DNA of 16,424 nt from an uncultured Pseudomonadota bacterium (GCA_903953455.1 CAJBJW010000021.1:1-16424); one strand, 5' to 3'; positions 8,693-15,542 are shown, numbered from the stretch's first letter. The notes: generated from the sequence alone by a model not told the origin. A program made the numbers and translations.

Positions 8693-10789
8693 GTGGCTCG
8701 TAAAACACCAATAGACCAATATCGAAATATTGGAATTATGGCACATATTGATGCCGGCAAGACAACCATAACAGAGCGAATATTATACTATACTGGAATC
8801 TCTCATAAGATGGGGGAGGTTCATGATGGTGCTGCTGTTATGGATTGGATGGTTCAGGAGCAAGAGCGAGGCATTACAATTACCTCTGCGGCAACCACTT
8901 GTTTTTGGAGTGGCATGCGTAAACAGCATAAGCAATGTCGTATTAATATCATTGATACACCAGGGCATGTTGATTTTACAATTGAAGTAGAGAGGTCGCT
9001 TAGGGTACTAGATGGTGCTTGCGCGGTATTTTGTGCGGTTGGTGGTGTTGAGCCTCAGTCAGAGACGGTTTGGCGTCAAGCTGATAAATATCAGGTACCA
9101 AGGTTAGTGTTTATCAACAAAATGGATAGAGTTGGGGCTAATTTTTTTGGTGCAATTGATCAGATAAAAACAAGATTAAATGGAAATCCAGTATTGCTTC
9201 AATTGCCAATTGGTAAAGAAGATGCATTTGAGGGTGTTGTTGATTTATTGAGTATGCGTGCAATATATTGGCATGATTCTACGATGGGGATGACATTTGA
9301 TGATCTGCCTATTCCAGCTGATTTACAAGAAGAAGCCAAACTTTGGCGCGAGAGACTTGTTGAGGCCGCTGCTGAAGTTGATGATAATCTAATGGAGCAA
9401 TATTTAGATACTGGGGAGTTAAGTGACTCGGATATAAAGCGAGGTATACATGACTTGACGGTTTCAAATAAAATTGTTCCGGTTCTGTGTGGTTCTGCAT
9501 TTAAGAATAAAGGTGTTCAAGCATTGCTTGATGCTGTTTTAGATTACTTGCCTTCGCCATTGGATGTTAAGCCATTAATTGGGTTGATGTCTGATGGAGT
9601 GTCAGAAGTAACGCGATTGCCTTCCGATAGTGATTTCTTTTCATCTTTGGTATTCAAAATAGCAACAGATCCTTTTGTTGGTGTATTGTCTTTTTTTAGA
9701 GTTTATTCGGGTATTCTTTCGGTGGGGGATGTTGTTTTCAATCCTATAAAGAATAAGCGTGAGCGTATTGGAAGAATTGTTCAAATGCACTCTAATAGCC
9801 GCGAAGAAGTAAAGGAAGTCTTTGCGGGTGATATAGCGGCGATAATAGGGCTTAAGGATATTGCAACGGGTGATACTTTATGCGACATGAAAGAGGTTGT
9901 TATTTTGGAAAAAATGACCTTTCCTGAGCCGGTTATATCCATCGCAATTGAACCTAAAACCAAGGCAGACCAAGAAAGAATGGTTGTTGCTTTGGAAAAA
10001 TTATCACAAGAAGATCCTTCATTTAAAACGAGTATTGACCCCGATTCAGGGCAAACAATCATATCTGGTATGGGTGAGTTGCATCTAGATATTATTGTTG
10101 ACCGCATGAAGCGCGAGTTTAATGTAGATGCAAATGTGGGTAGTCCTCAAGTTGCTTATCGTGAAACTATAGGAATAGAAGCGGAGCACGAAACTCGATT
10201 TGAAAGGCAATTAGCAGGCAAGGGGCAGTATGCACATGTTTGCTTAAGGGTAGAGCCAAGAGAAAGAGGGTTGGGTTATTTATTTGTTAACGAGATAAGT
10301 AGCAAGGATATTCAGCAAGATTATGTGTCTGCTGTAGATAAAGGTATTCAAGATCAGTTAAAAAGTGGTATCCTATTAGGATATCCAATGTTAGATTTAA
10401 AAGTCACATTGTTTGATGGCTCATATCATGATGTTGATTCAAGTGAGGCTGCTTTTCGTACAGCAGGGTCAATGTGTTTTAGAGAATGTACTAAGGCAGC
10501 TAATCCTACTTTGCTTGAGCCTTTAATGTCTGTTGAAGTGACGACTCCTGAAGAGTATATGGGGGATGTTGTAGGTGATATTAGTAAAAGACGCGGTGTT
10601 ATTCAGTCTATGAATGATACAGTGTCTGCGAAAGTGATTAACTGCGAAGTGCCATTGTCTGAGATGTTTGGTTATGCGACTGATTTACGATCCTCTACGC
10701 AGGGTCGTGCAACGTATAGCATGCAGTTTGAAAAATACAGTGAAGCGCCAGCGCATATTACTGAAGCAATCATTAAGAAATTTTCGTAA
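8693..10789 (+). CDS. fusA: Translation elongation factor G
   Basis: EF-G is the GTPase that drives tRNA-mRNA translocation and, with RRF, ribosome recycling. It is 698 residues (704 in E. coli). GTG at 8693 is the start, because MARKTPIDQYRNIGI matches the family; no strong ribosome site is visible. GTPase motifs are present: P-loop AHIDAGKT (17-24), switch I RGITITSAATT, DTPGH (88-92) and NKMD (142-145). The domain IV loop GSYHDVDSSE is intact. Oddities: the usually conserved KTTTTER is KTTITER; domain IV has AGKGQYAHV where most EF-Gs have GGRGQYGHV; and DIQQDYVSAV replaces the usual IPxEYIxAV. Codon use is relaxed: by hand count about 17 ATA and 5 AGG codons, against none of either in tuf. 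Its place in the str operon argues that it is the main EF-G. Faster evolution or partial replacement is possible. Confidence 0.97.
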   Translation: MARKTPIDQYRNIGIMAHIDAGKTTITERILYYTGISHKMGEVHDGAAVMDWMVQEQERGITITSAATTCFWSGMRKQHKQCRINIIDTPGHVDFTIEVERSLRVLDGACAVFCAVGGVEPQSETVWRQADKYQVPRLVFINKMDRVGANFFGAIDQIKTRLNGNPVLLQLPIGKEDAFEGVVDLLSMRAIYWHDSTMGMTFDDLPIPADLQEEAKLWRERLVEAAAEVDDNLMEQYLDTGELSDSDIKRGIHDLTVSNKIVPVLCGSAFKNKGVQALLDAVLDYLPSPLDVKPLIGLMSDGVSEVTRLPSDSDFFSSLVFKIATDPFVGVLSFFRVYSGILSVGDVVFNPIKNKRERIGRIVQMHSNSREEVKEVFAGDIAAIIGLKDIATGDTLCDMKEVVILEKMTFPEPVISIAIEPKTKADQERMVVALEKLSQEDPSFKTSIDPDSGQTIISGMGELHLDIIVDRMKREFNVDANVGSPQVAYRETIGIEAEHETRFERQLAGKGQYAHVCLRVEPRERGLGYLFVNEISSKDIQQDYVSAVDKGIQDQLKSGILLGYPMLDLKVTLFDGSYHDVDSSEAAFRTAGSMCFRECTKAANPTLLEPLMSVEVTTPEEYMGDVVGDISKRRGVIQSMNDTVSAKVINCEVPLSEMFGYATDLRSSTQGRATYSMQFEKYSEAPAHITEAIIKKFS

Positions 10790-10817
10790 AATTTAGAATT
10801 ATTTTAAGGTGTAACTC

Positions 10818-12008
10818 ATGGCTAAAGAAAAGTTTTCGCGTAGTAAACCGCATGTAAACGTAGGTACAATTGGTCACGTTGATCATGGTAAAACAACGTT
10901 AACAGCGGCTTTAACAAGTGTAATGGCAAAATTGCACGGTGGTGCAGTAAAAGCATTTGATCAAATTGATAACGCACCAGAAGAAAGAGCGCGTGGTATT
11001 ACGATTGCGACGTCGCATGTTGAATATGAATCAACAGCGCGTCATTATGCGCATGTTGACTGTCCAGGTCACGCGGATTATGTAAAAAACATGATTACGG
11101 GTGCTGCGCAAATGGACGGAGCTATTTTAGTCTGTTCAGCTGCTGATGGTCCAATGCCACAAACACGCGAACATATTTTGTTATCACGTCAAGTCGGTGT
11201 TCCTTACATTGTTGTGTTTTTAAATAAAGCCGACATGGTTGATGATGAGGAATTGATTGAATTAGTTGAAATGGAAATTCGTGAATTACTTGATATGTAC
11301 GAATTCCCAGGTGATGATACGCCAATTATTCGTGGTTCAGCTTTACTTGCGCTGCAAGGTGATGAAAGTCCAATTGGTATGCCAGCGGTTATTAAATTGG
11401 TTGAAGCACTTGATACATACATTCCATTGCCAGAGCGTGCTGTTGATGGCGCATTCTTAATGCCAATCGAAGACGTATTCTCAATTTCTGGTCGCGGTAC
11501 TGTGGTAACGGGTCGTATTGAGCGTGGCATTATCAAGGTAGGTCAAGAAGTTGAGATTGTGGGTATTCGTCCAACAGTTGTGACTACTTGTACTGGTGTT
11601 GAAATGTTCCGTAAATTGCTTGATCAAGGTGAAGCGGGCGATAACGTAGGTTTATTATTGCGTGGTACTAAACGTGATGACGTAGAGCGTGGTCAAGTTC
11701 TTGCACACAAAGGTACTATTAAGCCGCATTCATTCTTTAATTCAGAAATCTATATTTTGTCTAAAGATGAGGGTGGTCGTCATACACCATTCTTTAATGG
11801 ATATCGTCCACAGTTCTATTTCAGAACAACAGACGTAACAGGCGCAGTTGAATTGCCTGAAGGTGTTGAAATGGTAATGCCTGGTGATAATATTTCAGTA
11901 AAAGTGAAATTGATTTCATCAATTGCTATGGAAGAAGGATTGCGTTTTGCGATTCGTGAAGGCGGGCGCACAGTAGGTGCCGGCGTTGTTGCATCGATTA
12001 TTGAATAA
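10818..12008 (+). CDS. tuf: Translation elongation factor Tu (probably a merged tufA/tufB copy)
   Basis: EF-Tu carries aminoacyl-tRNA to the ribosome as a GTP complex. It is 396 residues, within the usual range (394 in E. coli). Motifs: P-loop GHVDHGKT (19-26), RGITIATSHVEYE switch I (59-71), DCPGH (81-85) with the catalytic H85, and NKAD (136-139). Domains 2 and 3 follow, ending in RTVGAGVVASIIE. An AAGGTG ribosome site lies at 10806-10811. Codon use is strongly biased toward GGT and CGT, with no ATA or AGG, as expected for one of the most abundant proteins. On its left it is the last gene of the str operon; on its right it leads into tRNA-Trp and secE, where the other tuf copy normally sits. 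I infer that the assembly merged two copies, so which bases belong to which copy is unknown. Confidence 0.98.
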   Translation: MAKEKFSRSKPHVNVGTIGHVDHGKTTLTAALTSVMAKLHGGAVKAFDQIDNAPEERARGITIATSHVEYESTARHYAHVDCPGHADYVKNMITGAAQMDGAILVCSAADGPMPQTREHILLSRQVGVPYIVVFLNKADMVDDEELIELVEMEIRELLDMYEFPGDDTPIIRGSALLALQGDESPIGMPAVIKLVEALDTYIPLPERAVDGAFLMPIEDVFSISGRGTVVTGRIERGIIKVGQEVEIVGIRPTVVTTCTGVEMFRKLLDQGEAGDNVGLLLRGTKRDDVERGQVLAHKGTIKPHSFFNSEIYILSKDEGGRHTPFFNGYRPQFYFRTTDVTGAVELPEGVEMVMPGDNISVKVKLISSIAMEEGLRFAIREGGRTVGAGVVASIIE

Positions 12009-12069
12009 ATTATATCGCTCAAAATATATCTTGAGTGTTAAAAAGTTTTAAAAAAATATTTGTCTGTAT

Positions 12070-12145
12070 AGGTCAGTAGTTCAATTGGTAGAATGGCGGT
12101 CTCCAAAACCGCTGGTTGGGGGTTCGAGCCCCTCCTGGCCTGCCA
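12070..12145 (+). tRNA. trpT: tRNA-Trp (anticodon CCA)
   Basis: A complete 76-base tRNA with encoded CCA at 12143-12145. The acceptor stem AGGTCAG pairs with CTGGCCT (one T-G wobble), with a G discriminator at 12142. The anticodon stem GCGGT/ACCGC (12096-12100, 12108-12112) closes the loop CTCCAAA, which has the anticodon CCA at 12103-12105. The T arm is GGGGG/CCCTC around TTCGAGC. It lies 61 bases after tuf and 45 bases before secE. This tuf-trpT-secE-nusG order is familiar in many gammaproteobacteria and suggests cotranscription with processing by RNase P. No other tRNA is present. Confidence 0.98.
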
Positions 12146-12190
12146 GCCAAATTTTCTCTTAATTTCAGGTTTCTCTCAAAGTCCACACTT

Positions 12191-12565
12191 ATGAATACGC
12201 AAACTGAAGCATCAATAAGTGTTTTTGATGTTGTTAAGCAAGTTTTTTCCGTTGTTTTAGTTATTGCTGGAATTGCAGCATTTTACTACTTTGCCGACTT
12301 TAGATTGCTCTATCGAATTATAGGTTTGATTGCTGTAATTGGTGTGTCTGTTGGTATGTTAGCCACAACTGCGTGGGGTGCTTCGATTGCTGGATTTATT
12401 TCTGATTCAAAAATTGAAGTAAGAAAAATTGTATGGCCTACTAAAGATGAGACGACAAGAACGACATTGCTTGTATTTGCAATGGTTTCGATTGTAAGTT
12501 TAGTGCTTTGGTTGCTCGATACATTTCTCTTTTGGGGTGTGCGGATATTGACAGGGCAGGCTTAA
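12191..12565 (+). CDS. secE: Preprotein translocase subunit SecE
   Basis: SecE is an essential inner-membrane subunit of the SecYEG channel and clamps the two halves of SecY. The product is 124 residues with three predicted membrane helices (about 18-35, 40-61 and 93-115). This is the long form found in enterics and relatives. The conserved amphipathic segment KIEVRKIVWPTKDETTRTTL (74-93) lies just before the third helix. I place the start at the ATG at 12191, since an in-frame upstream start at 12116 would lie inside tRNA-Trp. No strong ribosome site is seen. nusG begins one base after the stop, so the pair is surely cotranscribed. Confidence 0.97.
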   Translation: MNTQTEASISVFDVVKQVFSVVLVIAGIAAFYYFADFRLLYRIIGLIAVIGVSVGMLATTAWGASIAGFISDSKIEVRKIVWPTKDETTRTTLLVFAMVSIVSLVLWLLDTFLFWGVRILTGQA

Positions 12566-12566
12566 T

Positions 12567-13100
12567 ATGTCTCAGCGATGGTATGTTGTTCAGTCGCAAT
12601 CGAATTTTGAGAATAAAGTTAAGCAATTTCTCCTTGAGCGCATAGCTCGTGAAGGACTGGAAAGTTTTTTTGGTCAAATTTTGATTCCAACTGAAGAAGT
12701 TGTTGAAATGAAAATGGGACAACAGCGAAAAAGTGAGAGAAAGTTTTTTCCTGGGTATGTGTTAGTGGAGATGGAATTAACTAACGAAACTTGGCATCTT
12801 GTGCGTAGTACGCCAAAGGTACTTGGTTTTATTGGTGGTGTTTCAGATCGCCCAGCACCTATTTCAAATAAAGAAGCACAAGCGATACTAAACAGAGTTG
12901 AAGAAGGTGTTAATAAGCCTAGACCTAAAGTTTTGTTTGAGGCTGGTGAAGTTATTAGAATAGTTGACGGTCCATTTAAAGATTTTAATGGTGAAGTTGA
13001 AGAAGTAATTTATGAGAAAAGTAAATTGCGTGTTTCAGTGCTTATATTTGGACGTGCGACTTCAGTTGAATTAAATTTTGATCAAGTTGAAAAAACATAA
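12567..13100 (+). CDS. nusG: Transcription termination/antitermination factor NusG
   Basis: NusG binds the RNA polymerase clamp, increases processivity, and couples polymerase to Rho or, through S10, to the ribosome. It is 177 residues; E. coli has 181. The N-terminal NGN domain starts with RWYVVQSQSNFENKV and contains KFFPGYVLVEM and STPKVLGFIGG. The C-terminal KOW domain starts near residue 124, with FEAGEVIRIVDGPFKDFNGE. It starts one base after the secE stop, which is the typical coupled pair. A terminator-like hairpin begins 12 bases after its stop codon. NusG may also affect how polymerase passes the hairpins before rpoB and rpoC; that is inference. Confidence 0.99.
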   Translation: MSQRWYVVQSQSNFENKVKQFLLERIAREGLESFFGQILIPTEEVVEMKMGQQRKSERKFFPGYVLVEMELTNETWHLVRSTPKVLGFIGGVSDRPAPISNKEAQAILNRVEEGVNKPRPKVLFEAGEVIRIVDGPFKDFNGEVEEVIYEKSKLRVSVLIFGRATSVELNFDQVEKT

Positions 13101-13112
13101 AATTATGTGATT

Positions 13113-13150
13113 ATCTTCGTCTTTGAATAAAGGCGGAGATTTCTTGTCTT
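13113..13150 (+). terminator. Intrinsic terminator after nusG
   Basis: ATCTTCGTCTTT (13113-13124) pairs with AAAGGCGGAGAT (13129-13140) over 12 positions, with two G-T wobbles, around a GAAT loop. The T-rich tail TTCTTGTCTT (13141-13150) follows. This separates secE-nusG from the L11 operon. Any separate rplK promoter would have to lie very close by. I see only weak candidates, such as TTGAAA at 13087-13092 with a poor -10, so termination may be partial. Confidence 0.7.
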
Positions 13151-13151
13151 A

Positions 13152-13175
13152 GGGGAGCTGAAAAGCGTTTGACCC
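13152..13175 (+). promoter_or_regulatory. Likely ribosomal protein L1 binding element in the rplK leader
   Basis: The 24 bases fold as GGG/CCC outside, then an asymmetric internal loop (GA on one side, GTTTGA on the other). An inner GCT/AGC stem follows, capped by GAAA. The two-stem shape with an uneven loop resembles the L1 site in 23S rRNA and the L1-regulated L11 operon leaders. Known biology: L1 represses rplK-rplA translation by binding such a leader. The element ends 7 bases before the GGAG site of rplK. The fold is visible; the assignment to L1 rests on position and resemblance. Confidence 0.55.
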
Positions 13176-13192
13176 ATAATTTGGAGTAAAAA

Positions 13193-13624
13193 ATGGCTAA
13201 AAAAATTACCGCATATATTAAATTGCAGGTTAAAGCAGGTGAAGCAAATCCAAGTCCACCAGTAGGTCCAGCTTTGGGTCAACGTGGCGTGAACATTATG
13301 GAGTTTTGTAAAGCGTTTAACGCAAAAACTCAAGATGTTGAAAAAGGTTTGCCATTGCCCGTTGTTATTACAGTTTATAGTGATCGTAGTTTTACATTTA
13401 TTACGAAAACACCACCTGCGTCTATATTGCTAAAAAAAGCATTAGGATTGAAAAGTGGAAGTAGTAATCCCAATACCAAAAAAATTGGTGTTGTTACTCG
13501 TGAACAGTTAGAAGATATTGCAAAAATCAAAATGGAAGACTTAAACGCTGCCAGTTTAGATGCTGCTGTAAAAACAATTGCTGGAAGTGCAAAAAGCATG
13601 GGCTTGACTGTGGAGGGTTTGTAA
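13193..13624 (+). CDS. rplK: 50S ribosomal protein L11
   Basis: L11 forms the base of the stalk with 23S rRNA in the GTPase-associated centre and is needed for RelA-dependent stringent response. It is 143 residues (142 in E. coli). The N-terminal domain has the proline-rich thiostrepton-side segment PSPPVGPALGQRGVNIMEF, and the C-terminal RNA-binding domain has TKTPPASILLKKALG. A GGAG site at 13183-13186 supports the ATG at 13193. rplA follows after a single base, so the two genes form one unit. Confidence 0.99.
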   Translation: MAKKITAYIKLQVKAGEANPSPPVGPALGQRGVNIMEFCKAFNAKTQDVEKGLPLPVVITVYSDRSFTFITKTPPASILLKKALGLKSGSSNPNTKKIGVVTREQLEDIAKIKMEDLNAASLDAAVKTIAGSAKSMGLTVEGL

Positions 13625-13625
13625 A

Positions 13626-14315
13626 ATGGCTAAATTAACAAAAAAAGCAAAATTAATTAAAGAAAGAGTTGATGCAACCAAGCAATATACTGTTGCTGAA
13701 GCAGTTTCAATATTGAAAGAATTTGCCACTCCAAAGTTTCAAGAAGCTATCGACGTTAGTGTGAATTTAGGTGTTGATCCTCGTAAATCAGATCAAAATG
13801 TCCGTGGCGCAACTGTGCTTCCAAATGGTACAGGTAAAACCGTACGTGTTGCTGTTTTTGCACAAGGTGCAAATGCTGAAGCTGCAAAAGAAGCTGGCGC
13901 AGACATTGTTGGTATGGATGACTTAGGTGATTTAGTCAAAAAAGGCGAAATGAATTTTGACGTTGTTATTGCATCACCTGATGCCATGCGCGTTGTTGGT
14001 CAACTTGGACAAATTCTTGGTCCACGTGGATTAATGCCAAATCCTAAAGTTGGTACAGTAACAACAGACGTTGCAACAGCAGTTAAGAATGCAAAATCAG
14101 GTCAGGTTCGTTACAGAACAGATAAGTCAGGTATTATTCACTGTACTTTAGGCAAAGTCGCATTCGAAGCTGATGCTATTCAAGGTAACCTTGAAGCATT
14201 AATTGCAGATTTAAAAAGATTAAAACCAAGTACTTCAAAAGGGCTTTATGTAAGAAAAGTTAGTTTGTCGTCAACCATGGGTCCAGGCTTGTGGTTAGAT
14301 ATTAGCGGTTTATAA
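13626..14315 (+). CDS. rplA: 50S ribosomal protein L1
   Basis: L1 forms the mobile L1 stalk that guides deacylated tRNA out of the E site, and in many bacteria it represses the rplK-rplA mRNA. It is 229 residues (234 in E. coli). The RNA-binding segment near the end reads SSTMGPGLWLDI, with T217, M218 and G219 conserved. The central GQLGQILGPRGLMPNPKVGTV block is a family hallmark. A strong GGAGGG site lies inside the end of rplK (13612-13617). The stop codon overlaps a TATAAT that may serve rplJ. Confidence 0.99.
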   Translation: MAKLTKKAKLIKERVDATKQYTVAEAVSILKEFATPKFQEAIDVSVNLGVDPRKSDQNVRGATVLPNGTGKTVRVAVFAQGANAEAAKEAGADIVGMDDLGDLVKKGEMNFDVVIASPDAMRVVGQLGQILGPRGLMPNPKVGTVTTDVATAVKNAKSGQVRYRTDKSGIIHCTLGKVAFEADAIQGNLEALIADLKRLKPSTSKGLYVRKVSLSSTMGPGLWLDISGL

Positions 14316-14316
14316 T
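14289..14316 (+). promoter_or_regulatory. Candidate promoter for rplJ-rplL at the end of rplA
   Basis: TTGTGG (14289-14294) and a perfect TATAAT (14311-14316) are 16 bases apart, with the -10 overlapping the rplA stop. Initiation near 14323 would place the whole L10 leader in the transcript, as at the E. coli L10 promoter. The -35 is only a partial match, and the region is AT-rich, so chance is possible. Confidence 0.5.
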
Positions 14317-14353
14317 CAACCAAACTTTGAGTTGCTGGAATTTTATATTTCTG

Positions 14354-14410
14354 TAGCCGTCAAAGACCGCAGGGGTTTTTATAAAACTTAATATCCTGCG
14401 TAGGCGGAAC
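14354..14410 (+). promoter_or_regulatory. Ribosomal protein L10 leader (autoregulatory mRNA element)
   Basis: CCGTC (14357-14361) pairs with GGCGG (14403-14407), and the inner stem CGCAGG (14368-14373) pairs with CCTGCG (14395-14400). Between the stems, AAAGAC faces TA. The TAGCCGTCAAAGACCGCAGG start and CCTGCGTAGGCGGA end are the signature I recognise from L10 leaders across bacteria. In that family the L10-L7/L12 complex binds here and represses rplJ-rplL translation. It lies 96 bases before rplJ. Confidence 0.9.
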
Positions 14411-14445
14411 GTAATTGATTGAATTGCGTACCGTAAGATTTTAAG

Positions 14446-14488
14446 CACACTATATTATAGTGTGAATTTTCAAGCTGAAAATTTTCAG
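14446..14488 (+). repeat. Two adjacent inverted repeats between the L10 leader and rplJ
   Basis: CACACTATA (14446-14454) and TATAGTGTG (14456-14464) are perfect arms around one T. Next, AATTTTCA (14465-14472) pairs with TGAAAATT (14476-14483) around AGC. The right arm is itself part of a 14-base palindrome, CTGAAAATTTTCAG (14475-14488), so two folds compete. The ribosome site GGAG (14496-14499) follows at once. The role is unknown; effects on rplJ initiation or mRNA processing are possible. Confidence 0.6.
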
Positions 14489-14505
14489 AATTATCGGAGT
14501 AAACT

Positions 14506-15003
14506 ATGGCTCTAAATTTAGATAGCAAAAAAGCTGTCGTAGAGGAAGTTTCTGCATTTGCTGCGAAAGCGCATTCTGCAGTAGCGGCAGAGTATCGTGG
14601 ATTGACTGTAACCGAATTAACTGAATTACGCAAAACAGCAAGAGAAACAGGTGTTTATTTGCGTGTTGTAAAAAATACGCTTGCTAAACGCGCTGTTGCT
14701 GGAACTGAATTTGAATGTATGCAAGATGCGCTCGTTGGGCCTTTATTGCTTGCTTTTTCAATGGAAGATCCGGGCTCTGCTGGTCGTTTAATCAGTAATT
14801 TTGCAAAAAGTCACGATAAACTTATTACTAAGATTGTGGCCATTGGTGGCCAATCTTATGGCGGTTCTGAGTTGCCACGTTTGGCTAATTTGCCAACACG
14901 CGACCAGGGTATTGCTATGTTGATGTCTGTTATGAAAGCTCCAACCGAAAAATTTGTTCGGACGTTGGCGGCACTCAGAGATCAAAAGCAAGAAGCTGCA
15001 TAA
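14506..15003 (+). CDS. rplJ: 50S ribosomal protein L10
   Basis: L10 anchors L7/L12 dimers on L11 and 23S rRNA to form the stalk that recruits translation GTPases. It is 165 residues, the same as in E. coli. The N-terminal globular domain carries AEYRGLTVTELTELRKTARE and VVKNTLAKRAV; the C-terminal helix (about residues 130-165) is where L7/L12 dimers bind. A GGAG site at 14496-14499 supports the ATG at 14506. The 190-base upstream gap holds the L10 leader and two palindromes, so autogenous control is expected. rplL follows after 45 bases. Confidence 0.99.
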   Translation: MALNLDSKKAVVEEVSAFAAKAHSAVAAEYRGLTVTELTELRKTARETGVYLRVVKNTLAKRAVAGTEFECMQDALVGPLLLAFSMEDPGSAGRLISNFAKSHDKLITKIVAIGGQSYGGSELPRLANLPTRDQGIAMLMSVMKAPTEKFVRTLAALRDQKQEAA

Positions 15004-15048
15004 ATATTATTAACTCGTTTAAAACCTATTATTATAGAGGAACATACA

Positions 15049-15414
15049 ATGGCAATTTCACAAGCGGATATTTTAGACGCAGTTGCAGGCATGACCGTTA
15101 TGGAAATCGTTGATTTAATTACAGCGATGGAAGAAAAATTTGGTGTTTCAGCAGCTGTTGCTGTTGCAGCAGCACCTGTTGCCGCAGCGGCAGCAGAAGA
15201 GCAAACTGAATTTGATGTGGTTATGACCAGCTTTGGCGAGAATAAAGTTGCTGTTATTAAGGTTGTTCGTGGTATCACAGGCTTGGGCTTAAAAGAAGCA
15301 AAAGATGCTGTTGAAGGCGTACCTACAGTATTAAAAGAAGCTGTTTCTAAAGCAGAAGCTGAAACCTTCAAAAAAGAATTAACAGAAGCTGGTGCAACGG
15401 TTGAAATTAAATAA
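15049..15414 (+). CDS. rplL: 50S ribosomal protein L7/L12
   Basis: L7/L12 is the multicopy flexible stalk protein that recruits EF-Tu, EF-G, IF2 and RF3 and stimulates their GTPase activity. It is 121 residues, exactly the E. coli length. The N-terminal dimer domain (about 1-33) is followed by an alanine-rich hinge (about 34-52). The C-terminal factor-binding domain starts at EFDVVMTSFGENKVAVIKVVR and includes GLGLKEAKDAVEG. A GAGG site lies at 15037-15040. Its short spacer after rplJ and strong ribosome site fit the need for several copies per ribosome. Two terminator-like hairpins follow before rpoB. Confidence 0.99.
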   Translation: MAISQADILDAVAGMTVMEIVDLITAMEEKFGVSAAVAVAAAPVAAAAAEEQTEFDVVMTSFGENKVAVIKVVRGITGLGLKEAKDAVEGVPTVLKEAVSKAEAETFKKELTEAGATVEIK

Positions 15415-15429
15415 ATTTTGATTAGTTGT

Positions 15430-15450
15430 TCAGGTTTCGCCTGATTTTTT
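15430..15450 (+). terminator. First attenuator hairpin between rplL and rpoB
   Basis: TCAGGT (15430-15435) pairs with GCCTGA (15439-15444) through one T-G wobble, around TTC. Six T follow (15445-15450). This is a compact intrinsic-terminator form, 16 bases after rplL. In E. coli most polymerases stop at an attenuator in this same gap, giving more stalk protein than beta subunit; the same role is inferred here. Confidence 0.7.
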
Positions 15451-15454
15451 GAAT

Positions 15455-15488
15455 GGCTGGTGGCAATTTTGCTGCCGGCCTTTTGTTG
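15455..15488 (+). terminator. Second, longer attenuator hairpin between rplL and rpoB
   Basis: GGCTGGTGGCAA (15455-15466) pairs with TTGCTGCCGGCC (15469-15480) at all 12 positions, three of them G-T wobbles. The tail TTTTGTTG (15481-15488) follows. The stem is G+C-rich against its surroundings and lies only 10 bases after the stem of the first hairpin. Two terminators in series suggest strong but incomplete termination before rpoB. Alternatively one arm may be an RNase III target, as in the E. coli gap. Confidence 0.7.
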
Positions 15489-15542
15489 CTTGCAATGATT
15501 GCACAGTGAAACTGTTCTACGACAAAAAGGTTTTGAAGCGAT

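Noticed and set aside
12016..12037. Terminator after tuf
   Set aside because: CGCTCAA/TTGAGTG makes a 7-bp stem, but the next bases are A-rich with no T-run, and tuf is probably cotranscribed with the tRNA.
12031..12062. Promoter directly upstream of tRNA-Trp
   Set aside because: TTGAGT has no good -10 at the right distance in this A-rich stretch, so the match is not convincing.
12116..12190. A longer SecE starting at 12116
   Set aside because: The extra 25 residues would be coded by tRNA-Trp and its 3' flank and do not look like SecE.
14424..14458. A second rplJ promoter using TATTAT at 14453-14458
   Set aside because: No TTG-like -35 lies 16-18 bases upstream, and the hexamer is part of the perfect inverted repeat.
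15165..15205. Alanine-codon repeat as a microsatellite
   Set aside because: The GCA/GCT-rich run codes for the normal alanine-rich hinge of L7/L12.
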